Shown here: piece by piece, positions 12,101 to 27,100 of the stretch
Position numbering within the stretch: position 1 is the stretch's first letter
Layout of the letters: every line of letters starts with the position of its first letter
Made by a program: the position numbers and the translations under genes
The notes under the pieces: generated by a model
What the model saw: the letters and a program-made list of their open reading frames with translations, nothing else
Database searches by the model: none
Told to the model about the DNA's origin: nothing
NCBI GenBank assembly: GCA_013398955.1
Contig: VWPU01017878.1
Coordinates: 1 to 64,000, forward strand
Direction: 5' to 3'
Length of the DNA stretch: 64,000 bases
Source of the DNA: Callaeas wilsoni
Taxonomy: Eukaryota; Chordata; Aves; Passeriformes; Callaeidae

Positions 12101-15100
12101 CTGATTACTCAGTGGTTACTGCTCAGTGGTGACACTGCCCCTAAAGCTGTCCAGCTGTATTTACCATGTGTTTCTCCTGGATACTGCTAGCTATTGCAGT
12201 AGAGATTTCTGGAAATCTTTTTTTCATACTGCACATGATATTTCTTTGATGCTTTTTAGATTGCTTATGCCTTACTATTAATAAATGTTCTACCAAACAT
12301 TACTGTTCTGATTGAAAGGAATCCCCACATAGGAATTTATGCAGAAATGTCTGATGTGTTATTTTATGCCTAAAGCAGAACATAGCGAGTGGTTGATTTG
12401 GCAATTAACTGTACATATGTAGTGAAACCTAAATTCCAGATTTTTGAACACTGATTGCAAGCTACTGATGGGTGCACAACAGCAATCTCTTTGACACTGT
12501 CAAAAAGATGCTCAACCTCTGAAAAACTAATTCTGCACCCCAATTGTGGAAGCGAAAGGTGAGCTGTACTTGCAGTTGTTTGTGCCCTTCACAGCTGCTT
12601 TGAACTAGTGTGAATTGGAAAGCTGAGGCAATACTCTGAATAGATGTCAAGAGGATTTTGAGTCTCCGGAAAGACCTATGGATCACTGGCCTGCAGTGCC
12701 TGCAGAGGGTCTGGATCATTCAGGTGGTCAAACTGACAGAATACAGGCTGCAACCAGAAGCTGTGGTGCACCTTTGCCCCTCTGCTCCCTCCCCCTGCTA
12801 TGCAAAGCTGCTACCTTACTTGTGTCAGGCATTAAGCTTTTAATTTGTATTTTAATAACTGTTATGCATATTTTAATTTCCACAGGGAATGTGTTAATTT
12901 AGTGAAGATTTTGCTACTCCTTTATAAAATTGCCATTAGTGCATTTTCTTAATTCGCCCATTGGAATGTCACGAAAGACAGAAGCTGGCAAGCCTTTCTA
13001 TGCCACCCGTGTTTGTAAAGCCAACAAAGTGTGTTTTAAAGGCAATTTTCTTCATGATAAATACCAGTTGGCCATTGTTTTCCATTGATTGCAATTATTT
13101 TTATTACTTTTTTCTAATACTTTTTTCCAAGTGTTTTCTTAGCATTGAAACTTAAGATCACTGGTCTTGCACCTAGCTCTTTCACTTCCCTTTTTTAAAG
13201 CTAGACATCCATATGGTTTTTCTAAATAGGCATATCCACTAGGCTTAAGATTTTTTTTTAAATTAAGTTGTTGATTCTTTTACTTTCTGCTTTTTTGTTT
13301 CTATGTAAAGAATATAATTTGTATATGTAATAAAGTACTGCTTTTTTTTTTAAATATTGGTAACAAAAATGAGTGGCTCATTCGAGTTAAATATTTCTAC
13401 CTCCTGTCCTAAGAAAAAGAATGTAACAAGTTTGTCACAGCTGCTGGGCAGCTGCATAGATCAAACCTTCACTTTATTTCTGTCTTTAAAGTTACATGAG
13501 AAATAGATACAGGAATGCATTCTTTTATTTTATTTCTGGCATCTTGAAAATGTTAGAAAATCTGTATTTATTATTAGATTAAGAGGATGAAACAACTTAT
13601 GGCAGCAATTTGCTTCTTACCATATTTCTATGTAACTTTATGGTAAGAAATTAGGATAATGCAAACAGTGAAATAAATGGATTAAGAGAGACAGGGAGAG
13701 GGGAGACTTCTATTGGAGATAGTCCTGGCTTTGAAACCATATTGCTGGGGAGATAAATGACAGAGGAAGTGTTGTGGATTAACCCCAGTAGGTTGCTAAT
13801 TACCACACGGTGTTTGCTCATTCCTCCATCAGTGGGAGAATCAGAGGGCAACATGGGTTGGGATAAAGACAGTTTGTAATTTAAAAATGGAAGGAAAAAC
13901 AACAAAGAAAGGAGGAAAAAACCCAAACACAAGAAAAAGTGATGCAAAAGAAAATAATTGCTCACCACCAACCAACTGATGCCCAGCCAGTCCCCAAGCA
14001 GTGGCAGCCCCTGCCATCCTCAACCCCCAGCTTTTTATGGCTGAGCATGGTGCCTTGTGGCATGGAATGTCAGCTGGGGTCAGCTGTCCTGGCAGTGTCC
14101 CCTCCCAGCTTCTTGTGCACTGCCAGCCTACTTGTGAGTCCCTATGGAGAACAGAAAAGGCCTTGATGCTGCCTGTGTTTGCAGTAACTGAAACATCCCT
14201 GTGTTATCGACACTGTTTTAACTAAACGTCTAAAACATAGCCCCATGCCAGCTCATCTGAAGAACTTTAACTCCATCCTGACCAAAACTACCACAGGAAG
14301 TTTGGAGAAAGAATACAGAGCATTTTCTGCATTGGCAAAGTTGGTAGAAAAATGTGCTATTGTGACAAACAACAGGATGTATCTGTAAGAGATGATGCTC
14401 TCAGTTGTAATGAGACTTTTTCCTGATTTTTTTGTTGTCTTATATTTCAGATTAGATAGATTATCAAAATCTAATACTTCCCTTGAACATATAAAACAGT
14501 TTGCGTAAAGCATCTTTAACCTCAATGTATGCAAGGTATTTCATTAATTGCTAATTTCGGCATTTATGAAAGCACAGACTTGTGGTTTTTTGCTCAAAGT
14601 TGGTTTGGAATTCCAGTAGAAGTGTAATCTGTACATAGGCTTCTTGAATGAGAACAGGATTATCAAATTTGAAGAGTAGAGAGAAGGGAAAATGGTGGCA
14701 CAGTTTCTCTTTCTACCCTAATAAGTCTGTGATCTTATTTCCAAAGGAGTTTTGAAGAAGTCTGACGGCTGGGTTGGTTTAGGCTGCTGTGAGCTGGCTA
14801 TTGCTGTGGAGTGTCGGCAAGCATGTAAGCAGGTAAGGCTTTCACCTTGCTGACTGAATCCAGGCTGATTCTGCAGCTCTCTCTGGTTATGCTAAACTTA
14901 ATTTTGACTTTTCTGTCACAGTCTCTACATAAAAGTTGTTACTTTAATATAATGTTGAGTGAAAGGCAACATATGGCTGATCCTGAGCTCTTTTTTTGTA
15001 GTGTCATGTTTAATGATACGACACTGTAGTTACAGCCCCAAACAGATTTTTGTGCCTCTTCAAAGAGGTTTTTGTTCATCAAATGGAAGAAAGGGGTTTT

Positions 15101-18100
15101 TTTGGTGTTAATAGAAGCAGTGTTTTTGTCAAGTGCCAGTTTTAAGCATATTACATAAATTTAGCAATGACCTTTTTATTAAAAATCTGTGAAGCATTTA
15201 GTGATTTTTTTTTTCCCCCTAAATATGTGTTTGTGGCTTTAAAAACATCTTCAAAATCTAGAAGCATATTTGTATTTATCATCATCCTTAGAATTCATTT
15301 GTGGAGCACAGATGTACTTAATATTCATACTTGTGAATGTTACCTGTGTAGTCTTAATCTTCACCAAGCAGCCCACTGCAAACTGCTGGCATAAAAAAAA
15401 TTCTGCTTTCACCCAAAAGCACAGAGTTTAAACTGTGGCAGGAGATGAGCAGTGAGTACAGAGTAGTGTGGGAGAGAGATGAGGAGTGAGTAAACAAACT
15501 GGGTACTTTTGATCTTCTGAAAAGAAGATGTGTGTTTATTCTCAAATGCATTTTTTAGCCATGTTTTCAAATTTGTCCTAATGCTTAAGTGTCTTCCAGA
15601 CCTGATAAAGACAATTCTGTGTATTGCAATCTTACTAAATTCTATTAATTTAATCTTATGATTGTTACATCATTTCTTATTATTCTCTAAATCAGATGTT
15701 GTATTGTTTGATTGCAGATTCTGTCTCAGAATCTTGGCTATATTCTGTACTTTAGCAGACTCTGGTTAAGACATTTCCTATTTTTTTTTTTCATTTATAC
15801 TAAAATCTAAATACTGGCCAAATATTAGGGATAATGAGAAATATTTGGATTTTAATTTTGATTCTTGAAACTTGAGGGGATTTTGGAGTCATTTTGAAGG
15901 CAGTGACATAAAAGGTCCAAGGTCAGACTTTACCCAAGTATTTTTAAATTACTGGAGGGGGAGGTAACATGTTAGGAGTTATTATAGTTTTGAATATCTG
16001 TCATATGAAAAAGGAGCATGAGATTTTGTATAGAGCAAAGGGATCTGCAGTTTGAGGGGAGAATTTCTGCAACTCAGTTCGACAACAGGAACCACAGAAC
16101 TGAGCATACAAGAGGGAGGAGAATGGAAAGCAACATGCTAAGTGATAATTAGTAGGGAAACTGGGGAGATCTTTATGCTCAAGCTCTTCCTTTTCTTAAA
16201 TGCTTCCTGTATTCTGCAATCTGGCAGACCTTTCACAAAACCAAAGTTGCTTTGTGTGCTTCCACTATCAACTAACCTGGTGCAGAAATATGAGGGTTTG
16301 GGTTTTCACTAAATGTCATATTAACAGTCATGGCTTCTGCTTTTAATTCTTAAAGCTTTACATGGATTCTTTAGGTTCTTAAAGGAACATTTTAATAGAT
16401 CATGAATCCATTCTTATTGCAGTTAATTTAAAAGTAGAACTGTCTGTATTTTGCAACATGATTTTATTATTTTCTACTACAAATGGTGAAAATTTATCTT
16501 TCAGGCTTCTGCAAAAAACGATGTTTTAAAGGTCTGCAGGAAGGAATACGAGGTATGTTTTTGTGTGTCTGAATATATCTGAAAAATAATCAACTGTTTT
16601 ATAAGTTCTGTAAAAAGTATCTTGTAGGAGAGGGAAAGTTCAGTCTTTTTATAGTTGCCTTTCTGAATGTGCTCATTTTCACGTGAATGTAAATTATCTC
16701 TCTATAGTTTTTATAAAAGTATAATCACCTTCTGTAAAAAAATTTTGAATTTTTTAGACTTGCATATACCTTAATTTAAACAAAAAAGTTGCAACTTTCA
16801 AAATGGATTCCCAGAAAGTTTATTTCATAGAAGTTTTGATCAAAGTCAGCATTCATTGTGATCATTCAATCTGTCAGAAACCTTTCAACTTGGACAGTGA
16901 GAGAGTCAGCTTAAAAGTGACCTAAAGAAATAAACTCAGGAAGGAATAGCCTTTTACATATCCTATCTGAATATAAAAATTTTCAAATGTATAAATTTTT
17001 GTAACTTCAGTGAAACTGTTGATGCTTGCAGTTATTTTTAGTATTCTGCTCATAAAATTAATCATCAGGATATCTTCAGAAATCTGCTTTTACCTATGTT
17101 CTTTTTAACACGATGTGTAGAAATGCTATTCTGCAAGGACTGCTTTTCTTTTGATCTTTGTCTTAATTAAAAGCCAGATTCCTCCCCCCCTTCCATCTCA
17201 TTTCCTTCTTCCCAAAGTTAGGTAGTCCTGCATCAGTTCTGCTCATAATCAACAGTTCAGGATATCAAGACAATTTTCTATTCTTTTGATTTGAGCAGAA
17301 GTGGAGCAGCTTTCCTGGTTTTTTTTCCAGGAAGCGTTAAATTACTTTTCTAAAAATTTATTTTCCCTTTCGTCCTTTTATCTGAACAATCTACAGAGTA
17401 TTTTCCTAGACTCTTCACTGTGGAAGTTAGTGTGGGTTGAAGTTGCCATAGCTTGTGCTCTTAAAAATGCATTTTCATTTTGAGTAGTTCTGTCTCCTTT
17501 CATGCTATAATATGCTATACTGTCAATATCTGCAAGCTTCTCCTCTATTATGCTGGTCTGTTTCCTTCTTTTTTTCTGGATTTCTGCATTTCTGTAGGAG
17601 GTTGGCCAGTATGGGTTGAAGGAGAACGGGAGAGGAAAGGTAAGAGAATAAAGAATGACTTCAAAATGGTCATAGTCATCTTACTTACTTTTCCAGTTTT
17701 TATCTGGAATTTTGAAAACTGGGCCTCTCACTCTTAATCAAGAGTGATCTTGCTGTTATTGTACAGCAAACTTTAATGCTTGCTATCTGTGCAAGGCTAA
17801 AATTTAGAGAAGGAGAGAGAGAAAAATCATAGTAGAAGGAATCAGTCTTCTGGTTAGGGAAGACAGAAAAAACTTCTTTTAATGAGGACTAGGTGTAGTA
17901 GATACAAATCCTGTCAGGGACAGAAATTAAGTATCTGATGTGCTAGATCTTCAGTTATAATAGAATTTTGTATGACAATGATTTTTCATATGTATCCAGG
18001 CTTACAGGTGCTCATGAAAAATAATACTTAAAATGCTCTTAAGAGGCTCGTTGATTGTATAAAATTCAAAGAAGTTGTGCCTAAGATTGAAGATTCCAAA

Positions 18101-21100
18101 TAAAACTTCTGGAGGGCACCTGCAGTTTCTCACACCCTGTCATTATTTCTCATTTTTAAAAAAAAAAAAGTGTTCTTGTCGCTTTGGTGTATGAGTCCTG
18201 CTCTCTCTGTAGTCTGTGAGTAGCTTCTGTGTCCTGTACTGTACTTTGCATTTGGTGGAGTTGGCTGGGGAAACACTGAACTGGGGAAGGAATAGCTACT
18301 TCAAACTGAAAGAGGTGACGTGAGATCAGAAATAGCATGTGAATCACATAAATACAATGTCATACATACTGTGTTTGCTTTTGCATTTAAGAATTCACAC
18401 TTTGCTAAAAATGAAGATCCAATTAGAAAATCAGTTTGCAGTATAGATCATAGTGCTTGGTAATCAGCTCTCAAGTCTGTTGCTGAGGTATTTAATAATT
18501 AAGTACATGACGTAAAAGTAAAAAGTAGATTAATTAAGGATGTAAAATATAATTCCCTTTTTTGTAAACAGTCTCATAGCTTACCAGCCTTCTTAATTTA
18601 CTTAGCTTACTCACATAAGGATTTTCCAGAGAATTTTACAAGCTGCTAAGAATAGTCTGAACTTTGCATAGTGCACTTCTGTAATCTTTTGAGATTAGGG
18701 AAGCAACTTCATGAGTTACCCTTCAGCCTCCCACTAAGTTAGTGAGGGTGAAGAAGGAGGTAAATCTTCAAGAGTAGGGCATAGGATTCAGAGCAGTGAA
18801 AAAAGCCAAACTCCATGCAGGAGGTGTCACCGAGTTAGAAGTCACTGAGTGGAGTCTCAGGTTGTGCAGTAGCAGAATCCCTTCAGCACTGATGTGCCAG
18901 CTTTTCACAAGATTGATCGGAGATGCTTTTTCTGCTGATGGTATGTTTCTGCATTACTTTTACTGTAAATATTTATGTTTATTTTAATTTAGAGATTTTA
19001 CACATTTTAGAAAAGTATTGTGTTGGAATAAGATACTCATTTTTGATCAGTGCATTGAAGATGGCCCATCCTGTTAAACAATTTTTATTTTCAAGTAGCA
19101 CTGCATACAGAAATGAATAAATTGAACACAACTTACCCAGTATTTTTGAGTGTTACCAAAAGGTATTTTATTTGCCTTCTTTTGAAGGTTTTATTCTGAT
19201 AGTCCTTTTTTCCATCTTCTGCTTCTCAGATACTCATTTTGTCTTCATTTTTCCTCTAGTTCTGTGCACCTCCGTTCTTTTATCTTTCACTACTTCTTCC
19301 AGCTTTCTGCTATCCTGTTCATCTTCCTCTAAAAATAAGGTAGGTAATAGTCAAAGGAAGAAGAAAAAAAGAAGTGGAGACGGTATGGATTGTATGTAGG
19401 ATTTTCTGATTTTTGTATTTTTAAAACTTTCGTGTAAAGTGGGGGTTCATTTTTTAAAAAACGACATGGAATACATGCTTGGAGGAGCAATTTCAAATAC
19501 TTCAATAATCTTAAAATAAGCTGTAAAGGCTTTATTACTGTGTTTGAGATCCCTTTTCTTTCTTCTGTGCATGGAAAGTGTAGCACTGAAGTTTCCATTA
19601 GATGGCAGCTCTTAAGTCTGTTCACTGCATATTGTGAGTTCGCCTCTCTGAATATTAAGAACTCCAGTTTTTACTTCATGTGTTCCAAATAAGACATTCA
19701 AACTTCTCTAGTTAATTGGCACTGTGAGAGCTTTACTGCAGCTGAGCACTATTAACATCTCCCAAGCAGCTGTCATGCAACTGGAAATGTCGCCACTTAT
19801 TTAGCCTCTACTCGTTTTAAACTGCTTTTGATGCACAGTAGTGAACACTTTTGATGTCCCTGGACTGTTTAAAGGTAGTTTTGCTTTCACAGATTTGAGC
19901 ACTGTTTAGCCTAATCTCACTTTGGTATTACACAGTTTTTAAACACAGAAACTTAAAATGCAGTGCCTGCAGCTTCAAGTGCTTTAATGGGGGTTCAGAG
20001 AAGTATTCACTCTGCTACAGTATTGGTTTGGTTTTTTCTTCTAGGGTCATATGATCCTGCTTTATGCTGAGATTTTAGTGAATGCTGGCTACTAATTACC
20101 CCTGCTGAAAAATGCAGTCAACAGTTTTTTGCTCTTATCTAATTGTTTGTGTGGATTATTCCGAGACAATGGATAATGACTCAAGGAACTGTTTAGGACA
20201 TTGTTTAGCTAAATATTCCTAAACAGTTTTAATGAACTCCTAAGGCACAGGACTGTGTGTGGCCTCTGGAAGTACTGCTTAATGAATTCTGGATGGACTC
20301 TGACCATACACTGCACATTATAGATAATGTTATTGTCATCCACTGCTGCTTTTTGTTTCTATTCTGTGCTGTTCAAAGAAGGTTGATAGAACACTCAATG
20401 ATCTTGCCAAAATTTGAGTTCCAGTAATTTTGTACTACCTCACTCTGCAAGTGTTCTCAATTCTTTACTGGTTTACATAATTGAGGAAAATCTTGACCTT
20501 ACTTGTTTATTACTGCAAGTTTTTAAAGTTTTTAACAGATGTTCACCATCATTTGACACTTCAGCTAATTCCACTAAACTTTAGTATGTTATCTTCTGAC
20601 TTTTATCTTCTCTCAACAAATTCAAAGATTAAATGAAGTCAAGGAGAGATCAAGAGGGTTTTCTTTTCTGTGCTTAAGTGCACAGAGTTAAGCATTTTAC
20701 TGTTGTATTTTTTAACTGTAGGTAATAGTTATAAATTAAGATGGCCTTAATTGGATAGGATCTAGATTCAAATATTTGTCATGGTTAGGTTGCCCAAGAC
20801 AATAGTACTGAACTTATTTTTCTGCCAAAGTTAGTAGAATATAGATACCATGATAATTTTTGGGGAGGAAAACAATTTTTTGTGGGTTTTTTGCAAAATA
20901 CTCTTAATTTCTGGTGTGAAAGAACAGCTTCGCTGTCGCTTTTCATGCAAGACACAAGAGGCAGCCATTTAGAAAAAATGTGCTTACAATATGAAAGCAT
21001 GCCTCACAATGCAGAGGACTTCTTCCTTCAGCAAAATGTTCTGCTCTATTTGTGTTGGGGTGCATGCATTTTTGGGTTTTGAGCCGTTACCTGCAGCTGA

Positions 21101-24100
21101 TGAGCTCCAAAAAGAGCGAAACCAGTTAGGTCCTGCAGTACTGGCTAAAATCTTCCTTCAGGGGGTTTCTGGTGAGGAAGACTGAACAGTGTTCTCTGCT
21201 GCATAAACCTCAGTAGCCTTTTTCAATTTCTGTAACACCAAAAAGAAATCTTTGAGACTTTTTGCTTTAAGGTGTACGTGGTTGTGTTGCCGGTGTCCAC
21301 CTGCCACTTTCCACTCCTTCTGCTTACAGTCTCCCTGGCTTTAATCACCAGGCTTGGAAACATCTGCCTTTAAAAAAACAAAGAAGTCTGAAAGATGGAA
21401 TTTGTGCACAAGTAAAACAAATCATTGTGTTTGTGGTTTAGAAATTTTGATACTGCCATCTCTTAATTTAGTATTCAACACAAGTTAAAAATGGAGTATC
21501 AGACTGTATGTGTACACAGTATTGCCTTTGTACCATCATTTTCCCAAATCTTGATGACTTAATTGTTCCTTTAAAGAGAACATACTTCTCTTTTGGTTTT
21601 TGTGTTGGTTGGCTGGTTTGGTTTTGGTTTTCCTTACCTATATTTATCTTCTACCTTTTGCTTTGTTTTCTATGTCTTCCTTCACTGCCAGTTCACTCAA
21701 AGATTCAGAAGGAACCTTGAGTGGGCAGAAAAGCTTGTGACTTCTTAAATATGAGTGCTACTTTAGTAGAGATGGACATGAACTTTGTGTTCCGAAAAGA
21801 AGTTGCAGTTAGTAATTCAAATCAGACTGACTGTCTAATGACGTTAACAGCTTTATTTATGAACAGGTGGTTAGACGCTAGTTTTACTTTTTTTTTTAAG
21901 ATTCTCTCATATCTCTGTAGCTATACCCCTCACATATGTACGGTTACATACATGAGGGGTATGTACAGACACATGAACTGGACAGTTACCCAGACCTACA
22001 CAAAAAACCAAGTCAGCACCCTCACTAGCACTGTATTCTGTGGTGGCTACAGACACTTACAGGTTTGTGAAATACGGTGAGTTGCTGTAACAACTCAGTG
22101 CAGCTGAGGTTCTTCCCATGCCTTCCTGCAACTGCCATTTTTCCACACACATTCCCTCCCCCTGCTTGCCTTTCTCTCCCTCTGGAAGCTGGCAGGTCCT
22201 TCTAAAAGATGGTATCTAAAAAATGCTTGTTCTATTCCGTTCTAACGTAGTACTATACCTTAAATCCTGAAGGATGAGAAAAATGAGTTTTCAGCAGGGT
22301 TAGTGAGAAGGATCAGGTCATGACAAGGTGATGGTGTAGGGGCATACACAAGGCTGTACAACTGGGAACAGGGACAAGGTGAAAAAGAGAAGCCAGACCA
22401 CCTCCTCTTAACAGAAATACGAGGATTATTACAGCAATTCAGTAGTCTGTGGAACTGTAGTTTCAAAGTACAGAAAGAAGATTTATTATCAGGTTAGGAC
22501 TTCCTGCCTGTATAAAATTGGTGTGTAAAATTGCTGTGAGAAGATAATTTTGTCTCAATTTGAGCCCTTCTTTAGAGGAGGAATATTAGTAGATACCATA
22601 ATCTTCTCAACATTCTCCTTTCTTTTGTGTCCTCTGAGCAAGGCAAGTGACACTATTATCCATGAGCTGCTTTAGAATCACTTTTTGGTATCATTCAGCT
22701 TTTAAATAACGTGACGACTTTTATCTGAGTTTATTGCAGCATTAGAGTGTGATTCTAGGTATTGCTTGTGCTAACAGTATGGTCAAGTACTTGGTACACC
22801 CATGACAGACAGACTTTAGATTTTCCAGCAGCCTCTGCTGTGCCAGTGCATTGATTAATAAGGTTACGGCGTTCATTCTACCTGGCTGGCCTGTGTGCCA
22901 CCTTCCAGTGATCCATGCAGAATGGGTGTGGAGAAGTCCCATCTCAGCAGCTTCTGAGGACAGTCAGTTTTGGGGCAGAGTGATGCCGTGCATGGCAGGT
23001 CCCAAATAAACCGGATGGCCACATCAAAACAGGGCCTTTCTGGTAACCTTTGCCTGGCATCCATAGTGAAGGATATATGGTGCTACAAAAATGTCACCAG
23101 CCTTTAGACAACCATATAAATCTGCTTTTTGCAGATAGAGGATGGTGACCCCACCTCTCTGTTCTTTCTCCATTAATTCTCTTGTCCCTCATCTGTGTTA
23201 CACAGATGGATGGGTAACAGGATTTGGTTTGTGTCTAGGAAAGAGGGGAAAATCTAAAGTTAATCAGATGAAAACTTGCTTTTGGGATGAAGAATGTTGC
23301 TGCAAATTCATCTTAATCTGAGAGAAATAATGCAGTATCCATGATTTTGAGAGAAGAGCTGAAATTTTGTAGCGGATATTTTTGGGATGAAAATAAAATG
23401 TCAGAATTGCTACTTTATGAGATTTGGGCCTTTGTTTTATGTAAGGTAGATTTTTCAGTTTTTGTGTGAGGTGTACCAATAGATCTGTGCCTTTATTGTG
23501 ATCACTAGAATGATAAATAATTGCTGTTTGTGGAGAAATAACGTACATTTTCAAGTTAGATTTGTGTTTATTCTATTAGGGTCTTTCATTGCTACATCTG
23601 TCATGGCTTACCCAAGGTTTAAATTAATTTCTGAGTGTTAACAGAAGGAATTTGATGCTGCTCATTACAGTATTGGGACTGTCCTGTTTAAAATCTTGTG
23701 TTCAGAAGAAAGCAAGTAGAAAATATGAATGAAAAACAAATTCCTGCACACTAAACAATATCTAAGACAAAAGGAAAAATAAAATCATCAAGTTAATTCC
23801 TAACACATTTGTATTTTCATCTGTTTGCAGCAGTACAGATTTTCACAAAAATAGCCCCAAGATTATTTTGGATACCCACTTCTCTGCAATGCAGTGAATA
23901 ACTAGTAACTAAGATAGATGAAGAATCTGGTGAACTACTGAGCTTGAACTAGGTCTGCCTTTTGAGCTCTCTTCCTTGTCTTAGAGGTAGTAGCACATCT
24001 GGTGCTTTCCTGTATTGAAGCAAGACTTTAATCCCACGTTATTTGGGATCAGTCTGATGGTGTTTGTTTGCTTCTCTACATACTCTCTTCTGTGTGAAAT

Positions 24101-27100
24101 ACAAATTTCTGTAATTATAGGGATAGGGGAAATGGAGATCAGTAATTTTATGAAGATGTGGATTGTGTTTTGTCACTATATTAATGTATTTGATCATGTT
24201 TTATAATCTGGTCTTCTGACAGTTGTAGAGGTTAGATGTTGAGGAGGTTCAAATTTCTCTTTTTTCACAATTATATAATTTTAAAGTCTTTGATAACTGG
24301 CAACTGCATTGTGGAATTTCAACCTCATAACTTCATCTTTTCATAGAGTTCCAGACAACTTATATGCAGTATCTAATTTTTTTTAATGGGAAATGTGCTT
24401 ATCCAGTGTGGGGAAGACTGTGGTTGTTTTGGCAAGAGTTCAGTAGTTGTGATGGAGGGGATTCTCCCCTCTACTCTGCTCTGGTGAGACCCCACCTGGA
24501 GTGCTGCATCCAGGTGTGGAGTCTTCAGCACAGGAAAGATGTGGACCCATTGGAATGAGTCCAGAGGAGAGCCACAAAGAGAAATGGAGCACATCTCCTA
24601 TGAAGACAGGCTGAGAGAGCTGGCGTTGTTCCCTCTGGAGAAGAAAAGGATCCAGGGAGACCTTATAGCACTTTCTGGTGCCCAAAGGGGGCCTACAAGA
24701 AAGCTGGGAATAAACTTTTTGGCAGGGCTTGTTATGATAGGGCAAGGGTTAATGATTGTAAACTAAAAGAGAGTAGTTTCAAACTAGATACAAAGAAGAA
24801 ATTTTTTTATGATGAGGGTGGTGATACACTGGAACAGGTTGCCCAGAGAAGCTGTGGATGCCCCATCCTTGGAAGTGTTCAAGGCCAGGTTGGATGGGGC
24901 CTTGAGCAGCCTGGTCTAGTGGAAGGTGTCCTTGCCCATGGCAGGGAGTTTGTGACTAGATGAGCTTTAAGGTCCCTTCCAGCCCAAACCATTTCATGAC
25001 TGATCTGCCGATTAGAGACCTCTGAAACAAACCAGCAGGGTGTGTGTGTTTCCCTTCTTCTGACATTTAAGATGTACATCCCCCAGCTGTGCCTTTCGGC
25101 TGCAGTTCGAGGCAGTTGGTTGCATGGTTTAGCTTTTAAGGCACGTTGTGGTGGAGTTACTTTGTTGAGATTTACTATTTGCATGTATCCATCTGTGCAG
25201 TATTCTTCTTTTCTACATAGAATATTTAAAATTATTGTCCTTAAAAAAAAAAATCCCAGCATTTTGGGACACCCTATTATAGCAGTTTACCCTGTTTCTA
25301 AGTCAGTCCAGGAAAGTCTTCCAATTTACTTGTTTGCTTGAATATTTATCTGTTTTATTATGAGTGCACACAGAACTTTGGTGACCCTTGATCTTTTAAC
25401 TTCCTGGTTTCACTGTTTGTATAGTGTTTTTGTTTAAATGCAATCTAATTGAAGCAAATAATACCAAAGGTTTATTAGCTCATTATAACAAATGACTGGA
25501 TACTTAAATATTTATTTGAAGTTTTCTGGCTTGTAACACTGCTTTTGTTTTGATTTCAGAATGCTCTCTTTAGTTGTATTAACAGAAATGAAAGTAAGTA
25601 TATAATGAATAGTTTATTTTGTTTTTCTTTTGTATCATTCATTTTTTCTCTAAACTATAAGAGATTCTCTGGGTGAACATATACACAAACACTTGGATTT
25701 CAGATCCATATAAGGAAAAACCACATGAGTAAATTGTCTTACTTGAGTAATAAAGGGATTGGAGTGTTTGTATAATTAATATAATTTTTTAATTTATGTA
25801 TCTGTATTTGTCTTTTCTGTCATCTTTTTCTTCTGCTTGTTCATTTGATGTGTTCTAAGTAACGAAATTAAATGTGTAGTTGAAATTTTGAAGAACCATG
25901 CAAGATGCCTGATATCTGTTTACATAAAATGAAAATCAGTGTCTCAGAATTAATTCTAGTAGAGGTTGTTCTCAAGAAGTACTATATGTATTTAACAACA
26001 GCAAAAGTGGGTGAATAGCAAATACCATCTGTCTGGGTTTTTTGAATGATACTAATCTCATATTTGTTTATTATTAGTATTTCTCTAATAATTCAATTAT
26101 TGGACATGTCTGGTTACCTAAAATAAGAACAAAACAGCTGAAGATGAGATTCAGCTGGCTTGCTCATGTCTTGAACTTGAGTTCAAGGCAGCTTTAGTAC
26201 TGACTTTTTTCTCCTGCCAGACAAACAAATGTAGTTTGGCTAGTTACAGATATTTCCAGTCATTCTGTAGACAGAGATATTTCAATGGAGCATAGAATTT
26301 CTTCTTTTTTTTTTTTGTTTGTTTCCTTGAGCATCCTTTTGTGTTGTACAGACATGCTCATCTCTTCATTTCTCTGCGTAGGAACCCATAGGTTTTCTGT
26401 TGTTTGTTTGTTTGCTTCCCCAGTGGGGTCAGTCTGTTGCAGTTACGCAGGTCACCATACGAACTGCCGGGAATATTGCCAAGCAATTTTTCGGACAGAC
26501 TCCTCTCCTGGTCCCTCACAAATCAAAGCAGTTGAAAATTACTGTGCATCTATTAGCCCTCAGCTTATACACTGCGTGAATAACTACACACAGTCATATC
26601 CAATGAGAAACCCTACAGACAGTAAGTATGAATAAATCCTTTACTGAAAGTTACAGAAGATATTGAAAATGTACATCATGTACATTTTATATAAAATGTG
26701 TTATTGTAGAAGTCTATCATATAAAAATTGTATTACTGTAATTACATGAATTTATATGATGATAACTTTTGGATTTAGGTGCATTATTGATTTTTATTTA
26801 CTTTTCATTTTTACCTATTGGTTTTGTAGGGTTTTTCCAGAGTTGATTCTATATCTGTTTAGGAGAAGCAATGTTATTTGAGATTCTTTGGAGAAGGAGG
26901 AGGCACCATACAGTACTTTTATTTCTCAGGGCTGTTATGTTGTGCATCTTTAATGTTGTTTTGTTCTTGACTGTTAACTATTTTATTAACAGGTTTGTAC
27001 TGCTGTGATAGAGCAGAAGACTATGCGTGTCAGACTGCTTGTAAAAGAATTCTAATGTCAATGAAAACTGAGCTTGAAATTGTTGATGGACTGATAGAAG

